Shown: piece after piece, positions 25,496-32,704 of the stretch
Position numbering within the stretch: position 1 is the first letter of the stretch
Layout of the letters: each line of letters begins with the position of its first letter
From: JBHYGK01 sp051859045
Lineage (GTDB): Bacteria; Pseudomonadota; Gammaproteobacteria; Xanthomonadales; Xanthomonadaceae
Length of the DNA: 64,000 nucleotides
Reading direction: 5' to 3'
Assembly (NCBI GenBank): GCA_051859045.1
Contig: JBHYGK010000009.1
Location: 5,929-69,928, forward strand
Position numbers and translations under genes: made by a program
The notes under the pieces: generated by a model
What the model was told of the DNA's origin: nothing
What the model saw: the letters and a program-made list of their open reading frames with translations, nothing else
Databases searched by the model: none

Positions 25496-25774
25496 TCAGT
25501 CCGTCCGGGTGCCGCGCCGGATCACCCACGCGCGGATGGCTGCCACCAGCACAAGCGCGAGGGCGGCGGGCATGCCATGGAGCAGGAACAGCCATTCCGG
25601 ATAGGTGGCGTCCGGTCGGCCCATCGCGATCCACGCCAGCGGCGTGAAGGTGCCCAGGCTCATCAGGACCAGGAAGGCGAGCGCAAGCGCGAGGAATCCC
25701 AGGCCCGCGCCGTGGCGGCGCCACGTCTTGCGTGGGAGGGGCTTCGAGATGGTGGGGGGCGTGGTCTCATCCAT
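25496..25774 (-). CDS. Small membrane protein, unknown
   Basis: 92 aa with two hydrophobic segments (HGAGLGFLALALAFLVLMSLGTFTPLAWIAMG and WLFLLHGMPAALALVLVAAIRAWVI). Typical of short cassette-type two-helix proteins. No motif. Confidence 0.5.
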   Translation of the reverse strand: MDETTPPTISKPLPRKTWRRHGAGLGFLALALAFLVLMSLGTFTPLAWIAMGRPDATYPEWLFLLHGMPAALALVLVAAIRAWVIRRGTRTD

Positions 25775-25785
25775 GAGTGGTGGTC

Positions 25786-26190
25786 CTAGCGGCCTTCGAC
25801 GTGCCGCGCGAAGCGATCCAGGATCGCCTGCCAGCCCTCGCGCTGCTGCTCCGCGGTGTGCATGTCTTCTGCGTCGAAGCTCACCTGCACGCGCACGCCG
25901 TCCGGCGTCTCGCTGAATGCGACCCGCGCCTGGCGCCCGCCGAAGGCGTACTCGATGAGGGCGTGCGGCACCACGGCCGTGTAGGTGCCCTCGAAGTCGA
26001 AGCCGACGCTCCCGTCCCTGGCCTCCATCCGCGAGCAGAAGGCCCCGCCCGGCCGCAGGTCCACCGTGGCCCGGGTGGTATGCCAGTCATCCGACGCCGC
26101 ATTCCAGCGGACGATGTCCTCGGGCGTGGTGTAGGCCGACCAGACGGCGGCCATCGGGGCCCGGACCAGGGTGTGCACGTCGATCTTCAT
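25786..26190 (-). CDS. SRPBCC / AHSA1 (START-like) protein
   Basis: 134 aa. The fold's opening is clear: DVHTLVRAPMAAVWSAYTTPEDIVRWNAASDDWHTTRATVDLRPGGAFCSRMEARDGSVGFDFEGTYT, and the closing helix EQQREGWQAILDRFARHVEG. These proteins bind hydrophobic ligands or act like AHA1. The ATG at 26190 follows the decayed attC at 26241-26287 by 50 bp, the spacing expected of a former cassette. Confidence 0.83.
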   Translation of the reverse strand: MKIDVHTLVRAPMAAVWSAYTTPEDIVRWNAASDDWHTTRATVDLRPGGAFCSRMEARDGSVGFDFEGTYTAVVPHALIEYAFGGRQARVAFSETPDGVRVQVSFDAEDMHTAEQQREGWQAILDRFARHVEGR

Positions 26191-26227
26191 GGGGCCTCCG
26201 GTAGCGGTGGGTGGGGATCAGGGCGTC

Positions 26228-26287
26228 GTGCGTGCCCGCTGTAGGCGCGGAGCCGCGTGGCGGCGTCCGTTGGGGCGAAAGCTCAGG
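26228..26287 (-). repeat. Decayed attC-like site
   Basis: The block GCCGCGTGGCGGCGTCCG (26252-26269) aligns with CGCCGCGTAGCGGCGTCCG of the intact attC sites at 33.4-36.2 kb. It is followed after 10 nt by GCTCAGG where the intact sites have GTTAGGC. The left core is lost. About 60 bp in all if aligned to the intact sites. Not expected to be recombinogenic. Confidence 0.55.
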
Positions 26288-26336
26288 GGTGAATCAAAGC
26301 GAAGCGCCGCGACGTCCATCGCCACGAGGCACCTTC

Positions 26337-26810
26337 TCATGGATCCGATGGTCCGACCTTGGGGTGTGGTGCATGGAGGGGTGCCGACCCGTGGCGTTCA
26401 AGCGCCATGTGCACGGCAGGCAGGAGCGCCGGGGCGCCGTAGGCGAACACCTCGAACAACGCGAATGGATTCGGCAGCGCGAGCCGGTGCGCGGCAAGCG
26501 CGCATGCCACCCCGAAGACCGCCATCCATCCGCCCAGATGGATCGCGGCGATCGCTCGGCGATCGACCTTGGCCAACCCCGCGCGGCCCCGGCTGGCGAA
26601 CGCCAGCACCGCGTTCCACAGGCACAGCAGGCATCCGAGCGCGGCCAGCACCAGCGGCGGCACGGCATAGCCGTACCAGGGCATGAGGTCCTGCGTTTCC
26701 CACAGCAGGGCGACGAGGAATGCCAGGTAGAACACGGCCAGCAGGGTCAGCGGCGCCATGATCACCAGGGCCTGGAGGGCAGCGAGCACCCTCGATGGGG
26801 TTTCATTCAC
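26337..26810 (-). CDS. Integral membrane protein, unknown
   Basis: 157 aa, four hydrophobic helices (VLAALQALVIMAPLTLLAVFYLAFLVAL; YGYAVPPLVLAALGCLLCLWNAVLAFA; AIHLGGWMAVFGVACALAAHRLAL; AYGAPALLPAVHMAL). Not recognised. The frame ends 50 bp before the decayed attC. Confidence 0.55.
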   Translation of the reverse strand: MNETPSRVLAALQALVIMAPLTLLAVFYLAFLVALLWETQDLMPWYGYAVPPLVLAALGCLLCLWNAVLAFASRGRAGLAKVDRRAIAAIHLGGWMAVFGVACALAAHRLALPNPFALFEVFAYGAPALLPAVHMALERHGSAPLHAPHPKVGPSDP

Positions 26811-26901
26811 GGGTGATCTCCGGGGACGAGGGGGCGTCGACGCGCGTCGCGCGAGCGGGTGTCGTTGCCTGAGCCCTCCCGGCCCTGCTCCACGTCGAGC
26901 C

Positions 26902-27093
26902 TCAGCGCTTGTCCCGCGTGGCCGCGCGATAGATGCCGAGCACCAGGAACACCAGCCCCAGCGGGCTCAGGGCATAGAGGACCGCCTGCGTGCGCGGCGG
27001 TGACGTTTCGATCACGGCGCCGAGCTGCCCGGGGGCGAGGATGAGCAGGAGCCCGATGACGATGAGCAGGATGGCGGAGGTCTTGCGATCCAT
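26902..27093 (-). CDS. 63-residue two-helix membrane protein
   Basis: MDRKTSAILLIVIGLLLILAPGQLG, a first helix, and VLYALSPLGLVFLVLGIYRAATRDKR, a second. The ATG at 27093 is preceded by GGAAGG. An ATG at 27108 is possible. Unknown function. Confidence 0.5.
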   Translation of the reverse strand: MDRKTSAILLIVIGLLLILAPGQLGAVIETSPPRTQAVLYALSPLGLVFLVLGIYRAATRDKR

Positions 27094-27155
27094 CGTGAGG
27101 CCTTCCATGGACGGGGAGGCGCTCGGCGCCGCCGGGGTGGGGCCGCAGGGCGCGA

Positions 27156-27461
27156 TCAGGCGCCCAGGCCGAGGAGGTTCGCCGCGACCACCGCGACGAG
27201 CAGGACGGGAGGCACCGCTACCCAGGCGACGGCCGCGCGCGGGCTGTGCCGGCGGAGGCGCACGCCCACCAGCACGACCAGGGCGACGGCCAGCACGGGC
27301 GCGCCGATGTACAGCGCCAGGGTGAAGGCCCCGACGGACGCGCAGGGCTGGCCGTCGACGGTGCAGCCGGACGCGGGATTGAACGTCACCCACAGGGCGC
27401 TGGTCGCGTACAGCGCCGCCAGCGCGAGGTTGATCGAGGCCACTGGCCAGAAAGCACGCAT
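27156..27461 (-). CDS. Small membrane protein, unknown
   Basis: 101 aa, three membrane segments (SINLALAALYATSALWVTF, FTLALYIGAPVLAVALVVLVGVRL, AVAWVAVPPVLLVAVVAANLL) with a CTVDGQPC loop outside. The ATG at 27461 is 2 bp from a decayed attC site (27463-27524), as a cassette gene would be. Confidence 0.55.
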   Translation of the reverse strand: MRAFWPVASINLALAALYATSALWVTFNPASGCTVDGQPCASVGAFTLALYIGAPVLAVALVVLVGVRLRRHSPRAAVAWVAVPPVLLVAVVAANLLGLGA

Positions 27462-27462
27462 C

Positions 27463-27524
27463 GCTCATGACGCCTGGTGGGGGCGGGGCCGCGTGGCGGC
27501 GTCCGCGGGGAGGGGCGGCTCGGC
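27463..27524 (-). repeat. Decayed attC-like site
   Basis: GCTCATGACGCCTGG (27463-27477) matches GCCTAACGCCTGA of the intact sites, CCGCGTGGCGGCGTCCGC (27489-27506) matches the central stem, and after exactly 11 nt GCTCGGC stands where GTTAGGC is expected. The order and spacing of the intact 60-bp sites are kept while both core sites are mutated. Confidence 0.6.
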
Positions 27525-27637
27525 GGGGGCGTTCCCCACGGGGAGGCCTGCGCGATGCCGGAGATCGGGAGTCACGCGTGATCTTGCCGCAGGGCCCCCA
27601 CGCCCGCGCAAGCCGTCACCGGCCCCGGTCAAGCCTC

Positions 27638-28216
27638 TCAGCCGGGTTCCCGCCCGCGTATCCATCGCGGCCGCCCCTCCGCCAAGATGCCCACCTCCGC
27701 CAGGCGATCGACAAGCGCCTCGGCCGCGGCGTCCGACGTGCACGTGACGCGTGCGCCATGCCCCGCGAGGCAGGCGTCGACCGCCGATCGCGCCGCCTGC
27801 AGCCCCAGGCCCGTCGCCGCCTGGATCGCCCGCATCGCCGCTCGCCGATCGATGTCGGGCCTGGCCGGGGCGAGCTCGACGTCACTCCCCAGCTCGACAT
27901 ACGGCGCGCCGTACCGCGCGTAGTTCTCCGCCGAGATCGACTCGGACTGCGCGGAGCCGGTGGGGATGATCGCGCCCGTGCGCTTGTCGAACAGGAGGGG
28001 GCCTTGCCCGACCAGCACGTCCTCCCGCCGGCCTGACTCGACGTGGCGCCGGGCGTTGTAGCCGAACGCCCATCCGAACGGGTACTCGCAGACGTGTCCG
28101 GTAAGCGCGAGCGGCGGCTCGTCGGGAGCCTCGGACAGCGTGTCGAGGTAGCGCTGGACGATCGCCTTGGCGTCTTCAAGCGAGTGCACGGCGAGGCTCC
28201 GCTTTGTGGGATTCAA
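27638..28216 (-). CDS. Imm35-type protein with a C-terminal L7/L12-like domain
   Basis: 192 aa. The first ~100 residues fit the YrhB/Imm35 immunity family: AKAIVQRYLDTL, FGWAFGYNARRHVESGRREDVLVGQGPLLFDKRTGAIIPTGSAQS. Residues ~125-185 read DRRAAMRAIQAATGLGLQAARSAVDACLAGHGARVTC then AEALVDRLAEVGILAE, which follows the ribosomal L7/L12 C-terminal pattern (V-I-K-x-V-R-x-x-T-G-L-G-L-K-E-A-K-x-x-V-E). In L7/L12 this domain recruits EF-G and EF-Tu. A GTG at about codon 11 is another possible start. The dual call is by eye. Confidence 0.62.
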   Translation of the reverse strand: MNPTKRSLAVHSLEDAKAIVQRYLDTLSEAPDEPPLALTGHVCEYPFGWAFGYNARRHVESGRREDVLVGQGPLLFDKRTGAIIPTGSAQSESISAENYARYGAPYVELGSDVELAPARPDIDRRAAMRAIQAATGLGLQAARSAVDACLAGHGARVTCTSDAAAEALVDRLAEVGILAEGRPRWIRGREPG

Positions 28217-28259
28217 CGGAGCCGTGGGCCCGAGGGAAGGCCCGGAATGGCGCCACTGC

Positions 28260-28559
28260 TCAGGCCGTCCGCCGCCGCCAGGCCACGCTCGACGCCACGA
28301 TGGACCAGGCGGTGAGGGCCCACAGGGCGACCCACGTGGCCGGCAGGATCCAGGTGATCGGGTGGTCGCCCGCGCCGGCGATGGAATAGGGCAGGGCGGC
28401 CACGAACGCGAGGATGGCCGCCGGCACCGAGAGCAGGCCGGCGACGGCGCCCCAGAACGCCGCGGCGTGGAGGCGGGACTTGCCCTGCCGCGCCACGATC
28501 AGAGCGACCAGATGGGCGACGGGGGCGAGGCACACGCTCAGCAGGATGATCCAGCCCAT
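28260..28559 (-). CDS. Three-helix membrane protein (parent of a truncated cassette copy)
   Basis: 99 aa. MGWIILLSVCLAPVAHLVAL, ARQGKSRLHAAAFWGAVAGLLSVPAAILAFVAALPYSIAGAGDHPITW and LWALTAWSIVASSVAWRRR. The first 68 residues are matched almost residue for residue by the frame at 33946-34155, which then stops early. Unknown function. Confidence 0.6.
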   Translation of the reverse strand: MGWIILLSVCLAPVAHLVALIVARQGKSRLHAAAFWGAVAGLLSVPAAILAFVAALPYSIAGAGDHPITWILPATWVALWALTAWSIVASSVAWRRRTA

Positions 28560-28691
28560 GGGGAACGCTCCGGATGTCAGGCGCGGGCGCGCGCTGTGGC
28601 GACGATAGTGCAAGGCGATCCGCTCGGCCATCGGATAGGCCCCGGCCGAGGACGGCAGCGGCACCACCCTGGCCCTCGCGTGGAGTGCTCG

Positions 28692-29030
28692 TCAGGCGCC
28701 GCGCAGCAGCGCCGGGTTCACGACCCGGAGGATCCGGCCGCTCGCCACCACGCGCGCGCCCTCGTGGACCGCGAAGGTGGCGCCGTTCGCGAGTCGGCCT
28801 GCGTTCAACGCCGGCGCCAGCAGCCAGACGGAGGCCTGCACCGGTGCGCCCGGCGGCGCGTGCTCGGCCGTCGCGAATTCGACATGCGCGCCGTTGAGCT
28901 CGCCGCCATGGCCAAGATCGAGGTCGGCGCGGTAGCCGCTCTCCGGCATGCTCCGCCTGCCGCCGGCGCCCGGCGGGACGAAGGCCAGCATGACCTCGAG
29001 GTCGGGATCGCGTGGGGGGCTGGTTCGCAT
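28692..29030 (-). CDS. Stand-alone EF-Tu domain III-like protein
   Basis: 112 aa. Reads DLEVMLAFVPPGAGGRRSMPESGYRADLDLG, GAHVEFATAEHAPPGAPVQASVWLLAP and LANGATFAVHEGARVVASGRILRVVNP. That is the order of EF-Tu domain III: E-V-x-V-L-x-x-x-E-G-G-R-x-x-P-x-x-x-G-Y-R, x-P-G-D-x-V, L-x-x-P, G-x-x-F-A-I-R-E-G-x-R-T-V-G-x-G-x-V. No G domain precedes it. GGAGACACC lies just before the ATG. In EF-Tu domain III contacts tRNA and binds EF-Ts; the role of a free copy is not known. Confidence 0.65.
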   Translation of the reverse strand: MRTSPPRDPDLEVMLAFVPPGAGGRRSMPESGYRADLDLGHGGELNGAHVEFATAEHAPPGAPVQASVWLLAPALNAGRLANGATFAVHEGARVVASGRILRVVNPALLRGA

Positions 29031-29041
29031 GGTGTCTCCCG

Positions 29042-29191
29042 TCAGGCCTCGGCCGCGCCGGTCACCAGAACCTCCACCACGGCTTCGCGGCGTCGGCGCG
29101 CGCCGTCGCGACGGCAGGCGATCGCCCGGCGAACGGCGGCGATACGGCTGGGGCGGTCGTGCTCCGGCCATGCCGAGTGGCGCGACGACAT
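29042..29191 (-). CDS. Possible 49-residue basic protein
   Basis: Begins MSSRHSAWPEHDRPSRIAAVRRAIACRRDGARRRREAVVEVLV. Arg-rich helix, no homologue recognised. Packed between the HAD gene (10 bp) and the EF-Tu-like gene (11 bp), which is the only support. Confidence 0.3.
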   Translation of the reverse strand: MSSRHSAWPEHDRPSRIAAVRRAIACRRDGARRRREAVVEVLVTGAAEA

Positions 29192-29201
29192 GGTCGATCC
29201 C

Positions 29202-29501
29202 TCAGGGAACGACATCATTGCCCGGGAGCACGTGCTGGCAGTACCGCCATTCCTCGAAGGCCTGGTCGTCGATGTAGACGTCGGGCTTCGGGAGGAAGGA
29301 CTGGAACAGCTCCGTGATCCCCAGCTCCGACGCCGTGTCCCTGGCATAGGCGCCGCCACCCGAGCTCCACAGGAACAGCGCGGCGCCACCGCGATGAAGC
29401 TCCCGGACCTTGTCGATGGCGCCGGGCATCGGAATGCGCTTGCTGCCGACGGTGCGGACCAGGGTGTCGTCCACGTCCACGAAGATGACCCGCTGCCTCA
29501 T
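29202..29501 (-). CDS. Small HAD-superfamily phosphatase-like protein
   Basis: 99 aa. HAD motif I IFVDVDDTLVRT (both Asp present), motif II region AALFLWSSGGGAYARD, motif III/IV LPKPDVYIDDQAFEEW. Only the core Rossmann part is present; the cap domain is missing and the protein is half the usual size, as in minimal HAD hydrolases. Substrate unknown. Confidence 0.72.
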   Translation of the reverse strand: MRQRVIFVDVDDTLVRTVGSKRIPMPGAIDKVRELHRGGAALFLWSSGGGAYARDTASELGITELFQSFLPKPDVYIDDQAFEEWRYCQHVLPGNDVVP

Positions 29502-29568
29502 GTCGATCCTTGACGTCTGGGGTGGGCAACGCCGCCTGGCGACGCCCGCCTGGAAGGTGAGCCGGGCG

Positions 29569-29835
29569 CTACCGCACCCAGCGCTGGTTCAGCAGTGGAA
29601 GGTACAGCTCATCGGGCCCCCGTCCAGCGCGGTGCTGGTCGATGAGGCGGAGTTCCAGCAGGTACTGCGCCCAGAACCGGTCCCACTTCCGGGCCTTCCG
29701 GGGCGCGGGGACGTGGAGCTTCCAATGCACCCGGATGCAGTTGGCCGCGCAGTGGGGGCAGGTGAACGAGGCCACGCTTTGCGGCTTGCGCTGGAGCTTG
29801 CGGCACGCGAGGCAGGCGAAGGTGCGATTGCTCAT
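29569..29835 (-). CDS. Small zinc-ribbon protein
   Basis: 88 aa. CLACRKLQRKPQSVASFTCPHCAANCIRVHW gives a CxxC...CxxC zinc site. The rest (KARKWDRFWAQYLLELRLIDQHRAG) is basic/helical. Possibly nucleic-acid binding, by the usual association, but unproven. Confidence 0.55.
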   Translation of the reverse strand: MSNRTFACLACRKLQRKPQSVASFTCPHCAANCIRVHWKLHVPAPRKARKWDRFWAQYLLELRLIDQHRAGRGPDELYLPLLNQRWVR

Positions 29836-29847
29836 GTTCGCCGGCGC

Positions 29848-30324
29848 TTACAGCGGATCCGCCAGGAAGGGCACCGAAGGGTGCAGGGCGTTGCCGAGGC
29901 ACGCGCCGTGCGCGAACAGCCCTTGCGAGGTGCCGCAGGGGTACGAGATGGCCAGCGAGAGCACCTCTGCGTGCGCGATGGCCTCGCCGCAGAGGCAGCA
30001 TTGGACGCCGGTGCTGCCGTCCATCGAATGGGTTGGCTGGTCCGCCGATGCGCCTTCAAGCGCGTGCACCACCACGGTGTCGCCCGATTGCAGGGTGATG
30101 GTCACGCCCCTGCCGGGACCGGAGGCGACGTCGAGGACGGAGGCGGATGGGCCCCAGGGCGCGGTGTCGGAAAACTCCACGCGCTCGACCTCGGTGAACG
30201 CCACATGGAACGGCTGATCGATGGTCGGCGAGCCGCGGAAGCGCAGCGTGCACGTACGCGACGGCCTGTCGTACTCGATGCCGAGCAGGACCGCGTCATG
30301 CAGATCGTGGAAGCGGGCGTCCAT
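29848..30324 (-). CDS. Two-part protein: beta-rich N-terminus, Cys/His C-terminus
   Basis: 158 aa. The N-terminal ~80 residues (FHDLHDAVLLGIEYDRPSRTCTLRFRG... VERVEFSDTAPWG) look like the small Imm50-type beta fold; the C-terminal part has CCLCGEAIAHAEVLSLAISYP and QGLFAHGACLGNALHP, a Cys/His set that could bind zinc. Looks like a fusion of two small domains. Function unknown. Confidence 0.5.
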   Translation of the reverse strand: MDARFHDLHDAVLLGIEYDRPSRTCTLRFRGSPTIDQPFHVAFTEVERVEFSDTAPWGPSASVLDVASGPGRGVTITLQSGDTVVVHALEGASADQPTHSMDGSTGVQCCLCGEAIAHAEVLSLAISYPCGTSQGLFAHGACLGNALHPSVPFLADPL

Positions 30325-30332
30325 GCCTTCGC

Positions 30333-30554
30333 CTATTGCCCGGGCCTCGCCGCGCCGTCATGCGGCGCCGCTTCGGCTGGATGGATCGGCGGCCACGCGC
30401 AGATGTGCGACCACCGGCCCATGAGGACCTTCGTGATCTTCCACGTGAGGCCGAGCTGCGCGAGTGGGACAAGCAGCCACGAGGACTGCCGGAGGAACCC
30501 AGGGGCGGCAGGGGAGTGAACTGAGAGATGGCCGAATGGCTGCCAGCAGGCCAT
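30333..30554 (-). CDS. Small hydrophobic ORF coupled to the gene before it
   Basis: 73 aa. Contains VPLAQLGLTWKITKVLMGRWSHICAWPPIHP. The ATG shares one base with the previous stop (TGATG at 30552-30556), which suggests translation. Otherwise unrecognised; may be a gene remnant. Confidence 0.35.
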   Translation of the reverse strand: MACWQPFGHLSVHSPAAPGFLRQSSWLLVPLAQLGLTWKITKVLMGRWSHICAWPPIHPAEAAPHDGAARPGQ

Positions 30555-30796
30555 CACAACAGCCGCCACCGGCCTCGGAGGGCGGCGAGCACGCAGTAGA
30601 TCGCCACCGCCGCGGCCACCCAGTCCAGTGCGCCCAGCGAAGCGCTGGGCCGGCCGAAGTACGCCGTGTTGATGACGGCCACGACGGAGTGGCCAATCGC
30701 GATGAGCCCGCCGATCAACAGTGCAGCCAACACCAGCGCCGATCGCGCCAATAGAGGGAGGCGCTTGATCGCGTGGTCGGTGGTGGTTGCATTCAT
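30554..30796 (-). CDS. Small two-helix membrane protein
   Basis: 80 aa. LPLLARSALVLAALLIGGLIAIGHSVVAVINTAYFG, then LDWVAAAVAIYCVLAALRGRWRLL. Typical short membrane protein. No motif. Confidence 0.5.
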   Translation of the reverse strand: MNATTTDHAIKRLPLLARSALVLAALLIGGLIAIGHSVVAVINTAYFGRPSASLGALDWVAAAVAIYCVLAALRGRWRLL

Positions 30797-30828
30797 GGGG
30801 CCAGGCGACCGGAGTGGGGGGGCGCCGC

Positions 30829-31200
30829 TCATGGCGGCGCAAACTGGTTGAGTTGCTCGATGCGAAGCCTTGCATGATCGGTCCGGCAGGACGCTGCGAA
30901 GGCGGCATCGGACGTTCCGGCGCTTTGGAGTGCTTCGTACGCGTCGCAATCCGCCTCGCGGAACGTGACCCAGAGGCGCTGCGCGGCGACGAGGAGTTCG
31001 CGTGACTCGCGCTCTTCAGGGATCTCCGAGTCGGCAAGGCGACGCAGGACCGATCGATACGTCGCGTTGAGCTCGGCCTCGACCTGGGTCAGTTCCCGAC
31101 TCGCGCACTCCCAGTCCAGCTCGCCTTCCTCGCAGTCGAAGGTGGTGCCGGTCACGGCCGACGAGAAGAGGAGGGCGGAGAGTGCGATGGCGGTGTTCAT
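30829..31200 (-). CDS. LprI-like / DUF1311 secreted protein
   Basis: 123 aa with a signal peptide (AIALSALLFSSAVTG). The LprI pattern is evident: CEEGELDWECASRELTQVEAELNATYRSVLRRL, then LLVAAQRLWVTFREADCDAYEALQSAG and CRTDHARLRIEQL. Four to five Cys, helical, periplasmic. LprI of Mycobacterium inhibits host lysozyme; bacterial homologues are mostly uncharacterised. Confidence 0.78.
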   Translation of the reverse strand: MNTAIALSALLFSSAVTGTTFDCEEGELDWECASRELTQVEAELNATYRSVLRRLADSEIPEERESRELLVAAQRLWVTFREADCDAYEALQSAGTSDAAFAASCRTDHARLRIEQLNQFAPP

Positions 31201-31203
31201 GCG

Positions 31204-31332
31204 GCCTGATGGTTGGTGTTGTTCGTGCCGCGCAGCGGCATGGAGTTGGCGGGAGTGACTGGCGCGCCTCGGACGCGGTGGCAGCTCCGCTCGCGAAGCG
31301 ATCGGGCTCCCCGCTTGGGCGAACCGTCAGCC
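31204..31332 (-). repeat. Decayed long attC-like site
   Basis: TCGCGAAGCGATCGGG (31291-31306) and CCGCTTGGGCGA (31311-31322) line up with TTGCGAAGCGATAGAT and CCGCTTGAGCGA of the intact 73-bp site at 34812-34884. GTCAGCC (31326-31332) replaces GTTAGGC and GCCTGAT (31204-31210) would be the other core. As in intact cassettes, the neighbouring gene's stop codon (31327-31329) falls inside this core. Confidence 0.6.
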
Positions 31333-31620
31333 TGCCGTCGACGGGGCGGACGCTGCAGGCGCGTCGAGCGCGTTGTCGCGCAGCGCCATGTCCTTGCCGA
31401 TGCCGTAGGCGAACACCACGGCGAAGAAGACGATGCCCAGCGCCGCGGCGACAAAGCCATGGGTCCTGTAGCGCTTGTGGCGCGCCAGCGCTGCGCCCGC
31501 GACGACGACAGCGCCACCGACGAACAGCAGGTTGTTCAGAAGGCCGTAGATGGCCACCGCGCCGGCGATGATGAGCAGCAGGGTGATGGTCGGATCAGGG
31601 CTGGATGCATCGGACTTCAT
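31327..31620 (-). CDS. Small membrane protein, decayed cassette
   Basis: 97 aa from the ATG at 31620. Two hydrophobic helices (ITLLLIIAGAVAIYGLLNNLLFVGGAVVVAGAALA and GFVAAALGIVFFAVVFAYGIG). The frame is open upstream to 31692 and reads MSLKRT, which is only the translation of attC. Stop TGA lies in the decayed core site. Unknown function. Confidence 0.55.
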   Translation of the reverse strand: MKSDASSPDPTITLLLIIAGAVAIYGLLNNLLFVGGAVVVAGAALARHKRYRTHGFVAAALGIVFFAVVFAYGIGKDMALRDNALDAPAASAPSTAG

Positions 31621-31640
31621 GGTGACTCCTGGGGTGGATG

Positions 31641-31699
31641 GCTCGCGCGTGAGGAGGGAGGCGCCGTGCAGAGACGTCCGCTTGAGCGACACCTCAGGC
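31641..31699 (-). repeat. Degenerate attC site at the inner end of the clear array
   Basis: Aligns over 59 bp with the 60-bp sites: GTGAGGAGGGAGGCGCC for CTGAGTTGAGAGGCGCC, then GTCCGCTTGAGCGA, and CTCAGGC (31693-31699) for the GTTAGGC core. The stop TGA of the neighbouring pseudogene sits in the core. Both cores are mutated, so it is probably inactive. Confidence 0.65.
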
Positions 31700-31897
31700 C
31701 TTGGCGCGACGACGTGCCTGCGCTTGCCAGAAGAGCGCGAGTGCCGCCGCGAGGACGATCACGGACGTCGCCATGGTGCCAGCCGCTTGCGCCGGTGTGC
31801 CCGCAACGGTGCCGGGGAACGTCGGCATGCCGGGCAGAACCTGCCCGGACCACAGCATGTAAAGCTCGACGCCGGCGCGAACCGCCGAAACGAATAG
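31694..31897 (-). pseudogene. 5'-truncated paralogue of the gene at 23222-23473
   Basis: The frame reads VSAVRAGVELYMLWSGQVL then PGMPTFPGTVAGTPAQAAGT and a C-terminal helix, ending RRAKA. It matches AAVTGVELSMLLSGQVLPG and the tail of the gene at 23222-23473. It has no start codon: the frame begins directly behind the stop of the next gene (31898-32176) and the first ~20 residues of the parent are missing. No attC separates it from that gene, so a recombination or deletion has fused two cassettes. Confidence 0.65.
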
Positions 31898-32176
31898 TCA
31901 GGCGGAATGCGCCTTGCGGCGGACAAACCACCAGCGAGCAAATGCAGCGGTTATGCCTAGTGGGATCGAGACAAGGAGCAGGGCCGGGCTAAGGACAAGG
32001 CCCAGAGTCATAACCCAGTCCGCGTTCATTCCCAGGATGACACAGCGACGGGTGCAGATCATGCACCAGTCGCCACACGCCGATGCGTATATGGCCTGAG
32101 CCACCAACCACAGCGCGACCGGGCAAAGCGCGATGGCAAATGGAAGAGCTGTCCAGACATCGCGCGAAAGTCTCAT
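31898..32176 (-). CDS. Cassette gene: small membrane protein
   Basis: 92 aa with two membrane segments (LPFAIALCPVALWLVAQAIYASA and ADWVMTLGLVLSPALLLVSIPLGITAAF) and a Cys-rich loop (CGDWCMICTRRC). Begins just inside the attC at 32182-32238. GC content is clearly lower than the core. Function unknown. Confidence 0.6.
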   Translation of the reverse strand: MRLSRDVWTALPFAIALCPVALWLVAQAIYASACGDWCMICTRRCVILGMNADWVMTLGLVLSPALLLVSIPLGITAAFARWWFVRRKAHSA

Positions 32177-32181
32177 GGTCC

Positions 32182-32238
32182 GCCTAACGCCTTAGTTGAG
32201 CTGCGCCGGGTAGCGTAAGCTTGAACGAGAAGTTAGGC
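32182..32238 (-). repeat. attC site, 57 bp
   Basis: Outer cores GCCTAAC (32182-32188) and GTTAGGC (32232-32238). Inside, ACGCCTTAGTTGAG and GCTTGAACGAGAA give the attC framework. A divergent member of the 60-bp family. The stop of the next cassette gene (TAA) lies in the right core. Confidence 0.82.
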
Positions 32239-32616
32239 GTCTAATGCTTCGCCAGTTTTAAAGTCATAGATTTCTCCTTCATCGCCGCAAATCACGGCGC
32301 CGAGACTGGTTGCCAGAGATACGGCGGCTTGCCAGATCGGGTGTTGTGTCTCTGAGGTATCAAACCTTGGAGAGAATGTCGCCGACTCCCCGCGCCACTT
32401 GAATGCGCGTTCCCACTCCCCTGAGTCAGGAACGAATGCCTCTGCATCGCCGTCATTGCCTCGGATACGCAGCGTTTCCCCGGTTCCTGGGTTGACGACG
32501 GCTTGGTCAGCTTGAGCGCACAATCTGACGCCTTCGGCAGCTTCGACAGCCTTTCGCCACTCGCTGAGTGCTATCGGATTGGTTTCACTTCGCTCAATGT
32601 GCAGGTCGTACGCCAT
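32233..32616 (-). CDS. Cassette gene of unknown function
   Basis: 127 aa from the ATG at 32616 (MAYDLHIERSETNPIALSEW). Helix-rich start, then GETLRIRGNDGDAEAFVPDSGEWERAFKWRG and WQAAVSLATSLGAVICGDEGEIYDFKTGE. Seen by eye as a soluble alpha/beta protein. Stop TAA is supplied by the attC core. Not recognised. Confidence 0.65.
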   Translation of the reverse strand: MAYDLHIERSETNPIALSEWRKAVEAAEGVRLCAQADQAVVNPGTGETLRIRGNDGDAEAFVPDSGEWERAFKWRGESATFSPRFDTSETQHPIWQAAVSLATSLGAVICGDEGEIYDFKTGEALDA

Positions 32617-32631
32617 TTGAGTTCCTCGAGT

Positions 32632-32704
32632 GCCTAACGCTGGAGCCAAGTGGCCACATTAATCGCGCAGCGATTGATTGGTCCGCTTGAGCGAAATGTT
32701 AAGT
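32632..32704 (-). repeat. attC site, 73 bp
   Basis: Cores GCCTAAC (32632-32638) and GTTAAGT (32698-32704). Central part ATCGCGCAGCGATTGATTGG and TCCGCTTGAGCGAAAT. Same subfamily as the site at 34812-34884. The right core provides the TAA of the next gene. Confidence 0.83.
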
